DNA of 64,000 nt from Sipunculus nudus (GCA_026874595.1 CM049311.1:77576453-77640452); one strand, 5' to 3'; counted from the stretch's first letter, positions 21,086-34,807 are shown. Numbers and translations: made by a program. The notes: generated from the letters alone by a model not told the origin.

Positions 21086-21316
21086 ATGCAGTAAACTCAG
21101 ACGTGTCTGCATTATGTAATGTGATAAATACAGCCTTTTATCATTATAAATAATGAGAATAAAGCCTGTTCAATTCCTAAAGATGAACGTTTCTGTACAA
21201 AATCCATATGAAAGCAGAGTATTGTTGTAAATAAACTAGTATATTTGGCCTTTCCAACAACAGACTGCAGAATATTCAATGTAATTAAACAGGACCTGTT
21301 TACCGTACTAAACACA

Positions 21317-21359
<43 letters not shown>

Positions 21360-21709
21360 CAAATTAGTAACATTCCGGCATCTTTGAATTCAGTAATCTG
21401 ATGAATACAATCTTTTACCTTCAAAAACTAGAAAATATTCAGAGGACTTTATCTCCGCCAAACGGGAATGTGAGAACCATGTACACACACCCTTACTCAC
21501 CCACAGAACTGACCGAAAACACTTTGTACAGACTTAATCAGAGAACTCCTCTGCTGCCATTACAGAAGGTGACTTATAGGATGCACCTGCATTATAATAA
21601 GAAGTAGATCCCATAAAAACTTTTAGAGAAATTGTGTCGCATGTGAAATGTAAAATTTTTGTATAATATATAACAAAAGCACCGCAAACATGCATAATAC
21701 GCCCGTTGT

Positions 21710-22195
21710 GTATCTAATGACCTCTGACATCATGAAATCTGCGTTAATTTTGAGGAGAACGTAATTCAGGTGAAAAAAAATTCGTTTTTTAGAGTTTCAT
21801 GAAAATCCATAAGATTTTTTTAGTAAGTCACCACGGTGCCACTAAAGCTGGGTGACCTCTGACCTTATCAAATATGCGTGGATTTTGCTGGAAATCGAAA
21901 TTAGATGTGAAGTTATATTGATTAATATTTCTGCTGAGTTTGATCATTCCATCGTTTTTCTCGAAAGTGATGAGGCGATGCCACAAAGTAGCCTCGTGAC
22001 CTTTGTCCTCATAAAATATGCGAAGATTTTGCCTATAAACGAACTCGTGTAAGATAATCTTTTTAAAGTAGTTATGGTGAGTTTCATTTTAATCAAAAAA
22101 GCCCTGATGAGTTAATGGACGGACGGACAGATGGCGGGACGGAGGGACGGAGTGTACCATATCATGTCCCGTCCTAGACGGGCTCATAAAAGAAA
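21710..22195 (+). mobile_element. Pearl/HINE-like element with degraded about 140-bp core
   Basis: Three divergent units begin near 21719, 21854 and 21998 (GACCTCTGAC...AAATATGCG...TTTTG). They are followed by a GGACGGACGG/GGGACGGAGGGACGG run (22118-22155) and a terminal hairpin CCCGTCCTAGACGGG before CTCATAAAAG. The same logic is seen at 14.1-15.3 and 43.0-44.0 kb, but the core is unrelated in sequence. Confidence 0.55.
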
Positions 22196-24899
22196 TCATT
22201 CAGGTGTGACCAAAACCTTATCAATTCTAAAGACCCTTAAGATCATACAGGAAGCACATACACCAGCTTCCGGGCATTTCTCCTAGTTTTCCTCAGACAT
22301 TCATCACATGTTCATATTTTTCGAGTGAAAGAAAGCGCATGTTATGATAACATGAAATATGAAAACACTTAACAACTACTTTTTTTGGCGAAACTTCAGT
22401 GACATTTCTCCTACATTTACAGGAGATAAGTAGTTAACACTTCGTTCTTGTATAAACGATGACGCCAGACAACGTGTTATTTTTCAGTACAAGTATTTTA
22501 CGTGGTACACCCTTATCAGAAGCTACATATTTCTGGTACCCGTTATCTATTGCTTTCGGCCGTGACGTCACTGCATGTACTTCCGACCAGTGGGTGCATT
22601 TTCCCAAAGATACAAATAAATTCGAGGAATTGCCCATTGTTGGCAGGGACACACTCGCGCGTCAACACTCACGAATGCAAGCAATGATAACTCGCCAATT
22701 AACGCGGGAGGATACAGTTAACTGGTTAAGGAATTCTGTAACAGCAATCTGACTTCCAAGTGTCGGGTCATTCCGTTCACAGGTGTATATATTCAGTCCT
22801 GTTCACTTCATAACAAACGTTTAAACTTTAAAACAAAACACGGAGTCGTGATATGATACATACACACTTGTCTTCAATCCATATATAAATATGTTATATT
22901 ATATATGTATTATTGTTTGAGTTGCATTAAATGAATAAAATATACATCAAAATATAAATATCTTGGTGGGTAAAGGTACAACACTTCGTTAATATTTAGT
23001 ATTAAAATGTATCAAGTATTAAGAAATTTATGTTGAATACGATGCTTTTAATTGCGATCAGAAACATTGATCAGACCAAAACAAGTTACAATTCGTATTA
23101 TTTATATGTCAAATCTCATTCAGCACCTTTTTATAAAAGCTAGCAAAGCTAGATCTGACCGCCCATGATTTCTCGGTCAATGCTATGTGCCATTGTATTG
23201 ACATCATAAAATCCCCTTTATCTGCATTCTCCTTTGAACGACTGACAAACACAACGCCAAATAATGAAGGAGGAGCAACAATGTTTATGACCACGAGGAA
23301 TATGAAGAAAACTTGTTTTTTTTTATATAAAAGAGAAAAAAAAAAACTTCAAACTTCTTGTCATTGTTGATTAGTGCATTACTCGTCATCCCAGGATTAA
23401 ACATTTTAAGGAACATAAACAATACACTCAAAGGCGGAAAGAGAAAAATAACATTAACTGCTCTAAGGTTCCTCTAACTCGAGTGTGTCGTGTTAATGTT
23501 GACGGCGTAATATAAATAAAAATCTCCAGGGTTATACAGCCAGGCAAAGGAGCTATCAAAAATAATGGAATTGTACTTCAATAGATATGATGGAACGGTT
23601 TTCTGAAGACACTGCAAAAACATTTAAATATAAGAAAAAGGGTTACCGGTGGGGTTCATCAAGATAACAGGTTTGTGTCCCTTGGCTGATATCCTCCATT
23701 GTTATTGGACAATAAGACTATGAAGGGTCTCGGAATATATTAGATTGAAAATATGCGGCAGGACTATATACCATTCAACAGACAGAGGTAGCGCCATTAA
23801 ATCGATCTGTTTACTGTCCGGTGACTAGAGCAAGTGGTGTCAATGATCAAACCTAAAAGCCTAAACCTAAGAAGGTACGGCCTGTACACTTAATGGCTGT
23901 ATTTTGTCGAATAAAGACATTCTAAAAGTAAGAAATTTAATATTAGGATTAGGATAAATTAGGTAGAGTAAAAAGAGTTTCAGGAACCATGTAGTGTGCC
24001 TAAAAAGATATAATCAATTTTGCTTTCTCATTTAGAGATAATTATATTTTTCTGTCATGAAACTTTGAAGTTGTCCATTTCCCATATTTTATATCGGAGA
24101 TTTAACCTAATTCTACCAGCTAATCGATATATGGGTAGGTTTCGAATGCTGCTAAAATGCTCTCCACCCGAGGATACCCGAGCGTCTGTGTTCATATTTG
24201 TGTTCGTGACACAAAAACGAATAAAGATTATTAAAATTACCAATACTGTAAACCTTATTAACATATGAAACTGTTACCTTTGATTGCCCGGCATAACCTC
24301 TACTTTATCTATCAAAATATAAAATATATTTTACACTAAATAACCCGTAATACAAGCGATATTAGTTGAAACAAAAGAAATTGTTTTGATACTAGGAAAT
24401 AACTCTCCGACGCCCGCATCGGAAGATTAACGTCCGTCATGCCCCGTGAGTGCAGTACAGGCAAGCAAACATGGACCTCATAATTATATCTGCAGTTACT
24501 AGTGGTAGCGGCCTTTAGGACAAGCATTGTGCAAACGGACCAAAGAGAGGTTCTCCCAGGACAGATTGGACTCTCTCACCACCACATCCTAACAAGACAT
24601 TAATTGTTTTATGAGAGGAACGAGTGCTGTGGTGGTCCCGAAATTATTCTAATGCCACTACAGTCAACATAGAATCTTCACACTGCACAAAATCACAAAT
24701 TACAGCACATTTTCTCCAGATAGAACAACACAGCAATAAACTATACAACCCACTTTAAGTCAACACATACGCCAGAATCATTACTAACAAACGCAATCTG
24801 GATGAGAAATATCCTTGGTATTAAGGTTAGGTAAGTTATAGAAATATTGAAGGAATTTTTATTAAAATATTTCACTAGAGATAATAGAGAGATTATTTA
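22196..24899. other. Intron sequence, no exon recognised
   Basis: An ATG-started 97-codon plus frame at 22459-22752 shows no family features and is rivalled by a minus frame. The rest is AT-rich. Confidence 0.4.
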
Positions 24900-25440
24900 C
24901 TGATTACCAGTGTGGAAGGATACCAATATGAAAGGTGTCTCCCTCGAAAGAGGAGAAATAAGGAAAAGATGAGGAGACAAAATAGAAAGAGAAGAGATAC
25001 GGTGAAACAGATACCACAAAGAGAAAATTGTATGGCGTATGCACGGGTTAATATGGGCCAGGAAAACAAATAGAAAAGAGAAGACCAGGGAACATACTAA
25101 AGGATGCAAACGGGAAAAACAGAGATCGTAACCAAGATAAGAGGAGAGATGAGGTATACGAAAAGGGCAGTAAAATTAAAGAATGGAGGCAAGGGAGACA
25201 CAAGGCAAAAGAAACAATGACCGGAATTAGAGAAGAAAAAACGAGCAGATGAAGACAGAAAAGGTGATAAAAGTGAAAAAGGTGATAAAAGAGGAACGGA
25301 TAAATTACAAAAGAGATGAAGACCATAAGGCAAACTAGAAAACTTGCGAACGGAGAACACGAATGACTAAGAAAATGAAGCATAACTGATGACAGAAGAG
25401 GAAAGAAAAAATGGATAACAGCAAAAAAAGAGTCCATAGA
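24900..25440 (+). repeat. 540-bp purine-biased tract
   Basis: The plus strand is strongly enriched in A and G (AAGAGAAGA, GGAGACAAAATAG, AAAAGGTGATAAAAG and similar), with a short direct repeat GGTGATAAAAG near 25263-25293. Minus frames across it are Leu/Phe/Ser-rich and are composition artefacts. A shorter purine-rich run lies at 7745-7920. Confidence 0.7.
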
Positions 25441-28440
25441 CACTGTAAAAAAACTTTTATAAACTGATTATCCATGGCGCAATAACTCAAAATGGCCGTA
25501 ATGAGGAAATGCCGGCATCTGGGAGTCTGGTATGGAGGAAGCGGCTATCTCCCGTGCGGGCCAGTAAAGCACCCGGTTTTGCCGAGGGGCCCATCTGCTG
25601 ACAATGACCCGTAGTGTGATGGGCAAGGAAGGGGAATAGTGACGGAGCTAGAAATATATAGTAGGGTCCAAGGGTTTATAGTCCATGGCAACATCACTTA
25701 ACTACTTATATACAGACCCACTAATTCATCACTTGATACCTCTCTCTTTCTCTCTCTCCATTTTTGTATATATTTCATACACTACAGGATGAAGAATTAT
25801 TGTACTGGGCTTCAGGGCGTACGTGCATTTAAGGAATGTTCTACGCTAATATCATAATAATTTTCAAGATATTCTCATATATGTTACTTGTCTTTAACTC
25901 AATATTTCCCCTAGATGGGAATCCGATGTAATTTTTCTGGTAATGCACGGGAAGGTTTTACTTTGCAGATTTTATGATACAATGGCGGGGATTATTCATT
26001 TGCTTGCGCAAGTCCACTTAAAACGTTATAAGCTTTTTTTTAGATCTTAAATACGTTACCAGTTTTTGTTGCTGTAACCAGTCTACTGTTAAGTCCTCAT
26101 GACCAAGGTAGTAAAACTCCAATACAATTAATAAAGTCGATCGTGTAATTAGAAACAAAAATGTATGACCCCCGTGCAATCACTACCTTACTTGATAACA
26201 AGCGAAAGGTTTACCAGCAGAGAAGGTGCCCCTCTACATATGAGACCGAAGTCAATATGAGCTCCAAAGCTCGGGTATCCCGGCCAGATAGATATTCCGT
26301 TGGAGGAATGTGCAAACACTAACCAGCCACTGGCGAGGTTTGTGTCGCCAGGGTTGACGTCTTAAAGGGTCCGGATATGCGATTTCTTCCACGATAAGTC
26401 AAATTCAGGAGCTCTCCTTGACACATGTACCGGAAGCGAGCTGTCTGCAGAGTAAAGACAGTTATTCCCCTCAAGATTTCTTTTTCTCTAAAACATTATA
26501 GTTTATTATGTCGGATTAAAACCATCCGCTTTTCTCAAAGATTGATAAGAGTTTAATCATGAATAGTTTTCTTGTCAAACAACTTTGATCACCTTGGCAA
26601 TTGTCGACTGACATGCCAAAAATTCAGATCAAATTTGCCCTTGCTAAATAAATCAAGCTTCTGTTTGAAGAGCCAACTCGGACTAAAATTAAATAAAGAA
26701 TCTTGTTTTATACCCGGACAGGTGCTTTTAACCCGTCGCCATTCAACAATCGATTGCTGTGAGAGTTTACTGATAACAAGATAGAATAACTGTGTACTTT
26801 CACTAAAGTAAGCGTGTTATATCTGACATCAGCAAGATTATCATTGCAGATCGTGATTAATGCTGTGTATTAGTTTAAAACTAAAGTAAAGTTTATCTAA
26901 TTGGTTTCTCGTGCTGCTTCTCGAGAAGGGCATGTTATCATTCTGGAAGTTCCATGGGCCAATAGAATCCAAGGACAACAGTTCAATAGGACCATAACGC
27001 CATACGTATTTTGAACTCCAAAAGTGATTTAAAAAGTACTGGAAAATTTTCTTCGTGTTAAATGATACCTGACTGGAGTATTTTAATTATATGTCCGCTT
27101 AGAAGGTATTATGCTTCTCTTTGGTTTGTTGTATTTTTGTTTATCTGCTCGCAAAATTTCTAAAATGATTCTGATGAATTTTATGGAGGTTGTGGACAAT
27201 ACAGAGGAAAAATCAATTAAATTTTGGAGGTAATCTGGATCACCATAATATATTTTTAATTCAAAGAATTATAAACCATTGTGCCACTGGGTGATTCCTT
27301 GGTCTACTTGGAGACCATGCTATCTCCAGTTATTAGGGGCAGCTTTTATCATGCCGCTGACCATTTGAACCCGTGTTACTGATTTGTGACATTGCGCACA
27401 ACACCGCAAAGCTTAATCAGGGGCATCCTGGCTGATAGCTGAATTCAGGTAGCCGTAGGACAACACACACATCTAGTTTTAAGTAGGTCTCACTTACGTC
27501 TTGATATAGGCAACAATTTTCTTTCCTCACAGTTAGCCCAAAGTATCATCCAGGGAGAACATTGCCGAATGATTCGAAAACTTACGCTTTTTTATAATAA
27601 ATGTGTTGTTCTCTGAATTATGGAAACAAGATGAGTTATAGTAAATTGGGTATTGATAGGTCACCTTGTGATAAAGTATAGGTTTGAATATATATAGGTT
27701 ATATCTAACGATTGGTAGTCACTAAAAACCAGCGTTAAGATGGCATTAGGGACATTATCTATGACGGTTATGTTTAAATAATTATTATATTTCGATAAAT
27801 AAACTACATACATGCTGCATGTTTCTTGAATTTCGCTCGCCGGCTTCCGTGTTTGGCCTGTTTGCCAAAATATTTGTTGCTAAATGTTGATGGTAGACAT
27901 GGCGATGGAACATCCTCCATTGATTTGTTGACTGACTTGTTTCAAATTTGAAAATATTAATCAATATCGTAATAATCAGGTGATAGGCAATATATGACAA
28001 TACAGTTAGTACAACACAGACTGTCGTAGCCCCAAACAAGACTCAGAAAGCATTGTAATCGGACAGACAGGGCCAAACTTGAATCTTGAAACTAGTCATT
28101 ATGAAACTTGCACTGCACTGGCTCTGCACACTGACACCGCTGTATACTTGCAGGCGGCAATATTAATTTCAAACACAAACAAAAATGTACAAGCTTTTCG
28201 TAAACACACCACTACGAAGGCCGTCATTTCCTGCGCCTCCGCATGTTATAGCTGCCAATCTTATAACACATGGGAGATGAGCTTGTATACATGCGGTCAG
28301 AAATTCAACAACTTTGGAAACAGGTTAACAAACATGCCGAGTTACAAAGGAAATCTTGTTGGTGAATTTTTGTTTAATTTATTTATTTGAGGAATCCGAC
28401 TCCATTTTCTAATGCTAGCTTAACTAAGCGTGTACATCAG
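25441..28440. other. Intron sequence, no gene recognised
   Basis: It includes two less AT-rich patches (25490-25660 and 26180-26460) with no open frame of note. The 84-codon minus frame at 27785-28039 has a hydrophobic start but no ATG. Confidence 0.4.
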
Positions 28441-28446
28441 CCGAAT

Positions 28447-28590
28447 TTATATTCGGCTCCCGACTTCGTGACAGGGCAGAAACACAGGCTTCCTGATGCT
28501 GATCAGGCCAGGCAGGGTCACAGCACCGAAGAACCCCCGAAACGCCGTTAACATACATAACAAACATGACGAAAATATTTCTTTTCGCAT
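28447..28590 (-). CDS. Possible short secreted peptide ORF, 47 aa
   Basis: This is an ATG frame that starts MRKEIFSSCLLCMLTAF, a plausible signal peptide, followed by GFFGAVTLPGLISIRK, PVFLPCHEVGSRI and a stop. It lies within the first intron of the adhesion GPCR on the same strand. No family was recognised; it may be chance. Confidence 0.2.
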   Translation of the reverse strand: MRKEIFSSCLLCMLTAFRGFFGAVTLPGLISIRKPVFLPCHEVGSRI

Positions 28591-28947
28591 CCAGATTTTC
28601 TGTGTAGAATGTATACAGTCTTTCTAACATCTTGGTATTCTATTATATGTCGGGGTAGCGGGGGGGGGGGTGCAAAACGTTGCCGGGACAGGCGTTACAG
28701 TCCACACATGCCACGACTGAGCTGTCTTAAAGACTCTTAGCAGCTGATTTGGATTTTTACCGACTTCTAAAGCCACAGCCAGTGTGTAGGCCTATCCACT
28801 ACCTGGTATTCCATTAGACTCCAAAACATTGAATGAGTAAATCAGTATGAAAAATAAAGGTTATTCTTTTCGGTTAAAAAAACATTCTTTAGTTTAAAAA
28901 TTTTGGTTTACTATATATAATCTAAGAAATGAAACTCAGACTGCGGT

Positions 28948-29076
28948 ATGGAAAAATACTGCTTCTGGTATAACAACAGCATGGATATCATGAAATTTAT
29001 CGAAGCTGCTGGCGAAAAAATAGCATCGATAGTTAGATACGCTAGTATAGTTTTAGACCTTATACCAGGTCTTTAA
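28948..29076 (+). CDS. Possible small ORF, 42 aa
   Basis: ATG frame MEKYCFWYNN...FIEAAGEKIASIVRY...LDLIPGL with an amphipathic centre. There is no support other than being open; it is listed so that it is not lost. Confidence 0.12.
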   Translation: MEKYCFWYNNSMDIMKFIEAAGEKIASIVRYASIVLDLIPGL

Positions 29077-30348
29077 AAAGAGCCGATTGTTCCTTTATTA
29101 AGTCACCAATGTCTGTGTCAATCTTCTCGACTTACTGTAGGTTGTAAATCAACCTGTCGCAAATACTGCGGACCTGCTTTTCATAATTTGAAAAAGAATT
29201 TTAGTATATGGTTTATAAAAAGAAACTTAATTGTTAGGTTATTTTTTTCTTATATTTTATGACAAAATCAGCGTTCATGGAGAAATCTTTTTACTGGAAG
29301 CTCTGGTCATTGACCCTTAGGTCAGACCTTAATCACGATGATTCAGAGGATAGCTCCCAGCAGACAATGTTACTATATATAAACACAAAGGATGATTGAC
29401 AGCAACCAGAGACGGGAACAGACCACCTGAATTACGGGTAAACAGCAATGAGTCGAAATTAATACATGTTATAAATAGAGAACTGTTTTTACATTTCTCT
29501 TGAAATGTTCAATAATACACTGTCGGGCGTTATACGTACCAAAAGAGAACATTCATATAGCTTATAGCACCATATGACCAATCTATGTGTTTTGTACACT
29601 CCATGTGCTTTGATTTCCCCCCTCTATTCTCCCTAATCAATAGGAAATTAGGACTTTATATGGTTCTGCTGAACTGTAGTTCCTACACAGTGTATCATTA
29701 ATTCAGAGCCATTCAGCTTTATTCGATTCCTAAAGTCGGGCATCCAGACACTCCAATTTATTTTACAGAAACTAATTATATCAACATATTCTGAAAATAA
29801 ATCATGTCACCAACAAATCCATAATTAGTTTTAATTGAGCGGTTGTATAAGTAAAATGTAACTGGATTTGAGAAAATAAATGACACATTATTTATACTTT
29901 TATTGATATTTGGAATACCTTGAGTCCATAACTTCAATAAGGATTACTTTATGCGCATACTTGGCGTCCATCGATTAACAATTTTGCAAAGGAGTGCTCC
30001 CTGACTATGAATTAAAAAAATGTTCTGTGAACTGTTTTCCGTCTAGACGACGCAACGATTTTGCGTTTGTTATTGAATTCATCTGAAAAAAGAAAACATT
30101 GCACACCACGAAAAAAATAAAAACTTTGAAAATGTATTCAGACGGTTAGACAAATGATTTTTGGTCTAGAAAACCAGACCATGCTGTTGGGAACCGGAAT
30201 GGCCTTGTAAATAAACGGCTGCTGATCTTAAAGGCTAGAACGACCCTACATGTGACCAAAATGTTTGAATTATGTATGATTATGGATTTGTACTGATGGA
30301 GCTTACCGTTATTGGCACGATAATGACAGTAACTAAAAGACTGTTGAT

Positions 30349-30351
<3 letters not shown>

Positions 30352-30391
<40 letters not shown>
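30352..30391. repeat. (TA)n microsatellite
   Basis: Near-perfect TA array followed by GATAGATA-type repeats to about 30480. Confidence 0.95.
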
Positions 30392-30395
<4 letters not shown>

Positions 30396-30987
30396 TCTAA
30401 ACCGGTAGACAGATAGATAAATAGATATATATCCATATACATATAGTTAATATACAGATATATATATAGTGAGATAGATATAGATACGCTGCATGCCTAT
30501 ATGTTCCGCAGCATTTACATACATATGGTGCAAGTACCCTTCACTTTAATACCAGTTGGCTAAAATATCATTAATATCAATAAATTTCAATTAGTCTCCT
30601 CAGTGTATTTCAATCAGTTTGTTTCCTTGTATAACCGTAATTCAACCATTTCGTAGCAGGTTTTTAGCTTTTACCTATAATATAGAGGCAAGGTAAACCA
30701 CTTTCACAAACAAATTTATATTGGTTATCTAAGCAACAGATACATTTGTGTAAAATGAAAAAAGTAGTTTTTTGTTAACTGAAACCTGTAGTAGAATGTA
30801 GGTACATGTACCTAAAATGAGAACGAAAGTTTACCGGTGGAGCTAAGTGTTCTTTAAACTGCAATTGTTTTGTTATCTGTTAGAAATAGGAAAAGGAAGC
30901 CTCTTTTTGTTGAAGAGGAAAGGAATATTGAACTTAACCTGTTGACAATTAAACAAATTAAATAAAAGATCTGAACACAATTAGGCA

Positions 30988-31105
30988 ATCAAATGGTCAA
31001 GGCAGCCGCCTCGGAATTCGGAAGATTGTTGGTTCGAATCCCACCGGCAGTGAACCGACTTTTCTGTGTTTACCCTTTCCATATATATATATATATATAT
31101 ATTAT
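30988..31105 (+). repeat. tRNA-like SINE head followed by (TA)n
   Basis: Box A-like ATGGTCAAGGCAGCC (about 30991) and box B GGTTCGAATCC (31031) are correctly ordered and spaced. The acceptor and anticodon stems do not pair well, so this is a SINE fragment or tRNA pseudogene, not a tRNA gene. A TA array (31079-31101) follows, directly downstream of exon 31219-31648. Confidence 0.5.
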
Positions 31106-31218
31106 GAAATATTTATTTCGTAATACACACTGTGTAAAAGCTTTTACTATCCCTCTAACACAGCCCTGTTGGATTCGTTCAGTAATCATACACTCCTGGT
31201 ATATAATATGAAAATTAC

Positions 31219-31648
31219 CTTTTATGCTAAATAAGCTGCTCCAGCGATCAGGCACTTGTTGTTTGGGCCAGTCTGGTAAAATACTGCGTGGTTTGATAGT
31301 AGTAGTAACTGCTTGAGAAGTGGTGGTTTCTTCAACTATCCGGATAGGTTGCGGTTTGGTGACGGGCATGCTGGTTGTCGCCAGGTGTGTTGGCTCTGTT
31401 TCATTTATCAAAGAAAACGCATTTGCCGCCTTTATAGCAGCCCAGGCGGCATGGAGCACGTCAAGCCTTCCGTCCGTCTTATTGTCCGTGATTGATACAT
31501 CCCAAACTCCTTTCTTTGTGCGAGACAAGGCAGGAGACCCACCTATGCTTTCAACACTAAAGTTTCTGAAATCGTCGTCAAATGTAGAGACTAACTTAAC
31601 AACCACAAGCGCAACCAAGGGGTACAATATGTCCTTTAATCCGGCCAT
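31219..31648 (-). CDS. Adhesion GPCR, first coding exon (signal peptide and Thr-rich stalk)
   Basis: ATG at 31648 opens a 430-bp exon ending at donor AAAAG|GTAATT, phase 1. The 143 residues begin MAGLKDILYPLVALVVV, a clear signal peptide. Acidic sequence with N-glycosylation sites follows (RNFS, NKT, NET), then a segment LHAAWAAIKAANAFSLIN and a Thr/Pro-rich stalk (ATTSMPVTKPQP, ETTTSQAVTTTIKP). The product would be an extracellular N-terminus. Joining to exon 18802-18887 is inferred from phase; additional phase-1 exons could lie in the 12-kb intron. The plus-strand ORF over the same bases is a shadow. Confidence 0.65.
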
Positions 31649-31883
31649 GGTTACAAGCTGTATAATTAATAATTCAAGCTCACTATTTTTGTATCCGATA
31701 GTTAAACCTCCGAGGTCTGCCTTTACAGCACGTTTTCCGTTCTTGTGATATCTGTGGTCTAGGCGTGTTCACACAGTGTTATTTTTTTCAGATTAAAGCG
31801 CTTGGGAAATTCAGTTAATATCTCAGTCAACAAGTTTGGTGAAACAACGCTGAGCCTCTGCAGTATCGGTGTACACAATAGGA

Positions 31884-32087
31884 ATGGATGTTCTAACAAA
31901 TACCTCGGAGGCGGTCACCTTTAACATCGACCCGAACGTCAGCGAGTCCCATCAGTTAGATGGATCGGAGGAAATGCACAGTTTCACAGATTTTAAAAGT
32001 TCATCAAGTCCACGGTTCCCACCGCCAGACAAAAAGCAGTCCTTTGTTGTGATCAATAATTCAGCCTTGCGAGACCACGCCTGTTGA
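31884..32087 (+). CDS. Possible divergent ORF, 67 aa
   Basis: An ATG in good context (GGAATGG) starts MDVLTNTSEAVTFNIDP, an acidic Ser-rich peptide with SSSSPRFPPPDKKQ, ending HAC. It faces away from the adhesion GPCR start, about 235 bp upstream of its ATG. It could be part of a divergent transcript or chance. No family was recognised. Confidence 0.22.
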   Translation: MDVLTNTSEAVTFNIDPNVSESHQLDGSEEMHSFTDFKSSSSPRFPPPDKKQSFVVINNSALRDHAC

Positions 32088-32089
32088 GC

Positions 32090-33557
32090 TACCGGGTTAT
32101 TTTACCTGTGGCGTATCTGTAATAACCTGTTATCAGGCCTTCCAGCTGTTAAATCCGAGTCTTAATGCATTCTGGTCGATCGTTTTGATCGATAAGCCTC
32201 CCCTAAAAATGTCACGGCGGCAATAACCGGCACGACGGGCGATACGATGGCTTCTGACCGAAGCAATATGGATAAAAGTCGATTTGTCACTTTTTTCAAA
32301 ATTTGGCGGTTCAACAGTTCAATATACTCCTGGTGGCTGGTTCTGTTTATTGATAAATTTTCCTCCTGATGTTTCTGGTTACCTAGCGATTAACAAGATT
32401 ATCCAAGTGCACTGAGCAATTGCTTGGAAATTTTAAGCTTTTGACTATGTACACAGCACTGGAAAATTCTGACCCAGTATCAGTTGTATCTTTCGAAAAA
32501 AAAACTCGAAGAATTCTGGCGGTTAAACTCCGCCTCGGGTATTCCTAGATGTTAAGTTATCGTCGGCTTCATGTGAAATGGTTCCCCTTGTTATTACCCT
32601 GACAATCAATAACGGGAAACGGATCAGGCCGCAAGTTTCTTTACTTTACTCGAGTGCGTCCACTTGAGTTGGCAGAAGTGACAGGAGGCTTGTAAAATCA
32701 GCAGAGGTGCACTAAGGCACTTCAGTGAACATTCAGTTTATCCCTCTGTGTATTTCGTCAATCCTGAACACTTTCTTCTCAATTAAAACCTAAATGGAGG
32801 CATCTTAATCTCGGCCACGTGCCGCGTTTATAGGAGCAGAGGTGCTTGAAACTTGTGCGGCTCGAGTCTGACGGACCCTCTTCTACTGCACTCGACCGAG
32901 GAATGCCGGATTGTTCAGGCTCCGGGATGTTATATCATTTGAAGTAACAAGGCAAGCCTACCTCGAAGGTTATAGGCTACCATGGTACGTTATGGTCTCA
33001 TCTGGATCAGTCAAACAGGGCTGTTGCACTACTGTAGGGGTTAACATCAGCATTGCAGCGCATATATTGTTATCCAATGTCAAGTAATAGAGTTATGACC
33101 TATGGTACAGCCATCACAACCAGGGTATAAAGTGGTTGATTATGATAAGGCGCTACCTGTGCTGTTACGTCGACTGTTAGTACACCGGCTGCTTAATGTT
33201 GAATAAATGTGCTTGATCTGTGTTGGGGTTTCCGCCTGTGCTGTTGAACGACCCCCCCTTATTGGTCTTGTTGAGGTAGCAGATAAGACTCCAAGATAAT
33301 CCTGCATCTGGCTGCTACCGGCGGTCCCCGTGAAGCACTGCAGAATGCTGCATCTTTATATTAAACCGTCCTTGTCCTGTTTACCAACAGTTAGGCCAGG
33401 AAGCCTTACCCCTGCAGTCTAACGCCAGGCAGGAAGCCTGCATGATGCAATAGAACCGGAAAACATCCACCTGATACGAAAATTAGAATTCAGAGGTGGC
33501 TCTGACTGGGCCAGGAAGTTGAGAGACAGTTATCATAGAGTAAGGGCCATCTTATAA

Positions 33558-33600
<43 letters not shown>

Positions 33601-34766
33601 TATCCTTTCAAATTCCTTATTTAGGACGCAAACATTAAAACCAATCTCCTTTTTACAATTTCAAGGATCCGCCAAACAGATCTTTACATTTTGCTTTGAA
33701 GTTTTTTTACCCTGGCTTTCTGACTCTAAATGATGATCGTTCGTAATATATATTTAGGGTACACATACCCTTGCTCCCGGATAGCTGGTACCTGGCACCC
33801 CAGACAATATAAATCAAGCAATTCACGTTGATTATATAAAGGCACTTGATCGCCGGCCCACCTACTGGAGTTCAGTTTTATATTCTGCATTGCTGTTTGT
33901 TCTGTAATTTCCGCAAAGCTTAGAAATTACTAATGCCCCAATTCCCTATCCTTTATCTGTATAAAGTGAAGTAACTATCAATCTAGGTTATGAAATAAAA
34001 AAATCTGTGTAATTTTTTGTAGCAAGTCGATTATTAAGGTTTATTCAGATTATTACAATATTTTAATGTCACGTGACTACACAATACTTTATGAACCAGG
34101 AAGCTGATAAATGAAAAAAAAAAAATACATTATAGAAAACCAACCTATGAACCTGATCACGCATTTGGACACTTAAGCTGGTGAGGGAGCAAAGGCCTAA
34201 TATGAGATGAAAACCACATAAAAAACAACAAACATATTTAGCAACTATTTTCTTCTTAATCTAGCCAAGTTGCATGGCCCCTGTCATAGGTTAATAGCCT
34301 CACATTGACACATTTTTTAGAATATTTATGACACTTAAATTAACAACAAATCAGCAGCTTTTAATTGTAGTTGTTTGAGCATGTGACCTGTTACCTAGGC
34401 CTTCATCAGATTGGTTGAGATTTTGTAAACAAATAGACTGTTTTCTCATATATTAATTTTAATTAATTACTTAAATATTATTCGAGGTACGGTATTGGTT
34501 TCATTCTAGTTAATTAGGCCTCTGCTTCATTCTTATATAGCAGCTTTCTTTCTGAATCTGATCTGTAAGTTTCAGAAAAATGAAAAAATTTCAATGGGCG
34601 GCCAACTGTGGAACATAGCCTACTTTAGTGCGCAGTTAACGCAAAAAATTATACACGTGATGTACAACCAAAAAGTGTAATTGCCAGTTCTGGTTGAACG
34701 ACCGCCATTTCATGTGCCATGCATGACGTTGTTGTCAATCACATAACATGTTGTATATATATATAA

Positions 34767-34807
<41 letters not shown>

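Noticed and set aside
22459-22752. 97-codon ATG ORF on plus
   Set aside because: No recognisable domain; a comparable antisense frame exists and no splice context supports it.
25048-25443. Long Leu/Phe/Ser-rich minus ORFs (131 and 87 codons)
   Set aside because: They are translations of a purine-biased tract; no domain, no codon pattern and no splice support.
27785-28039. 84-codon minus frame with an N-terminal hydrophobic segment
   Set aside because: Starts at TTG rather than ATG, lacks convincing splice sites and has no family features.
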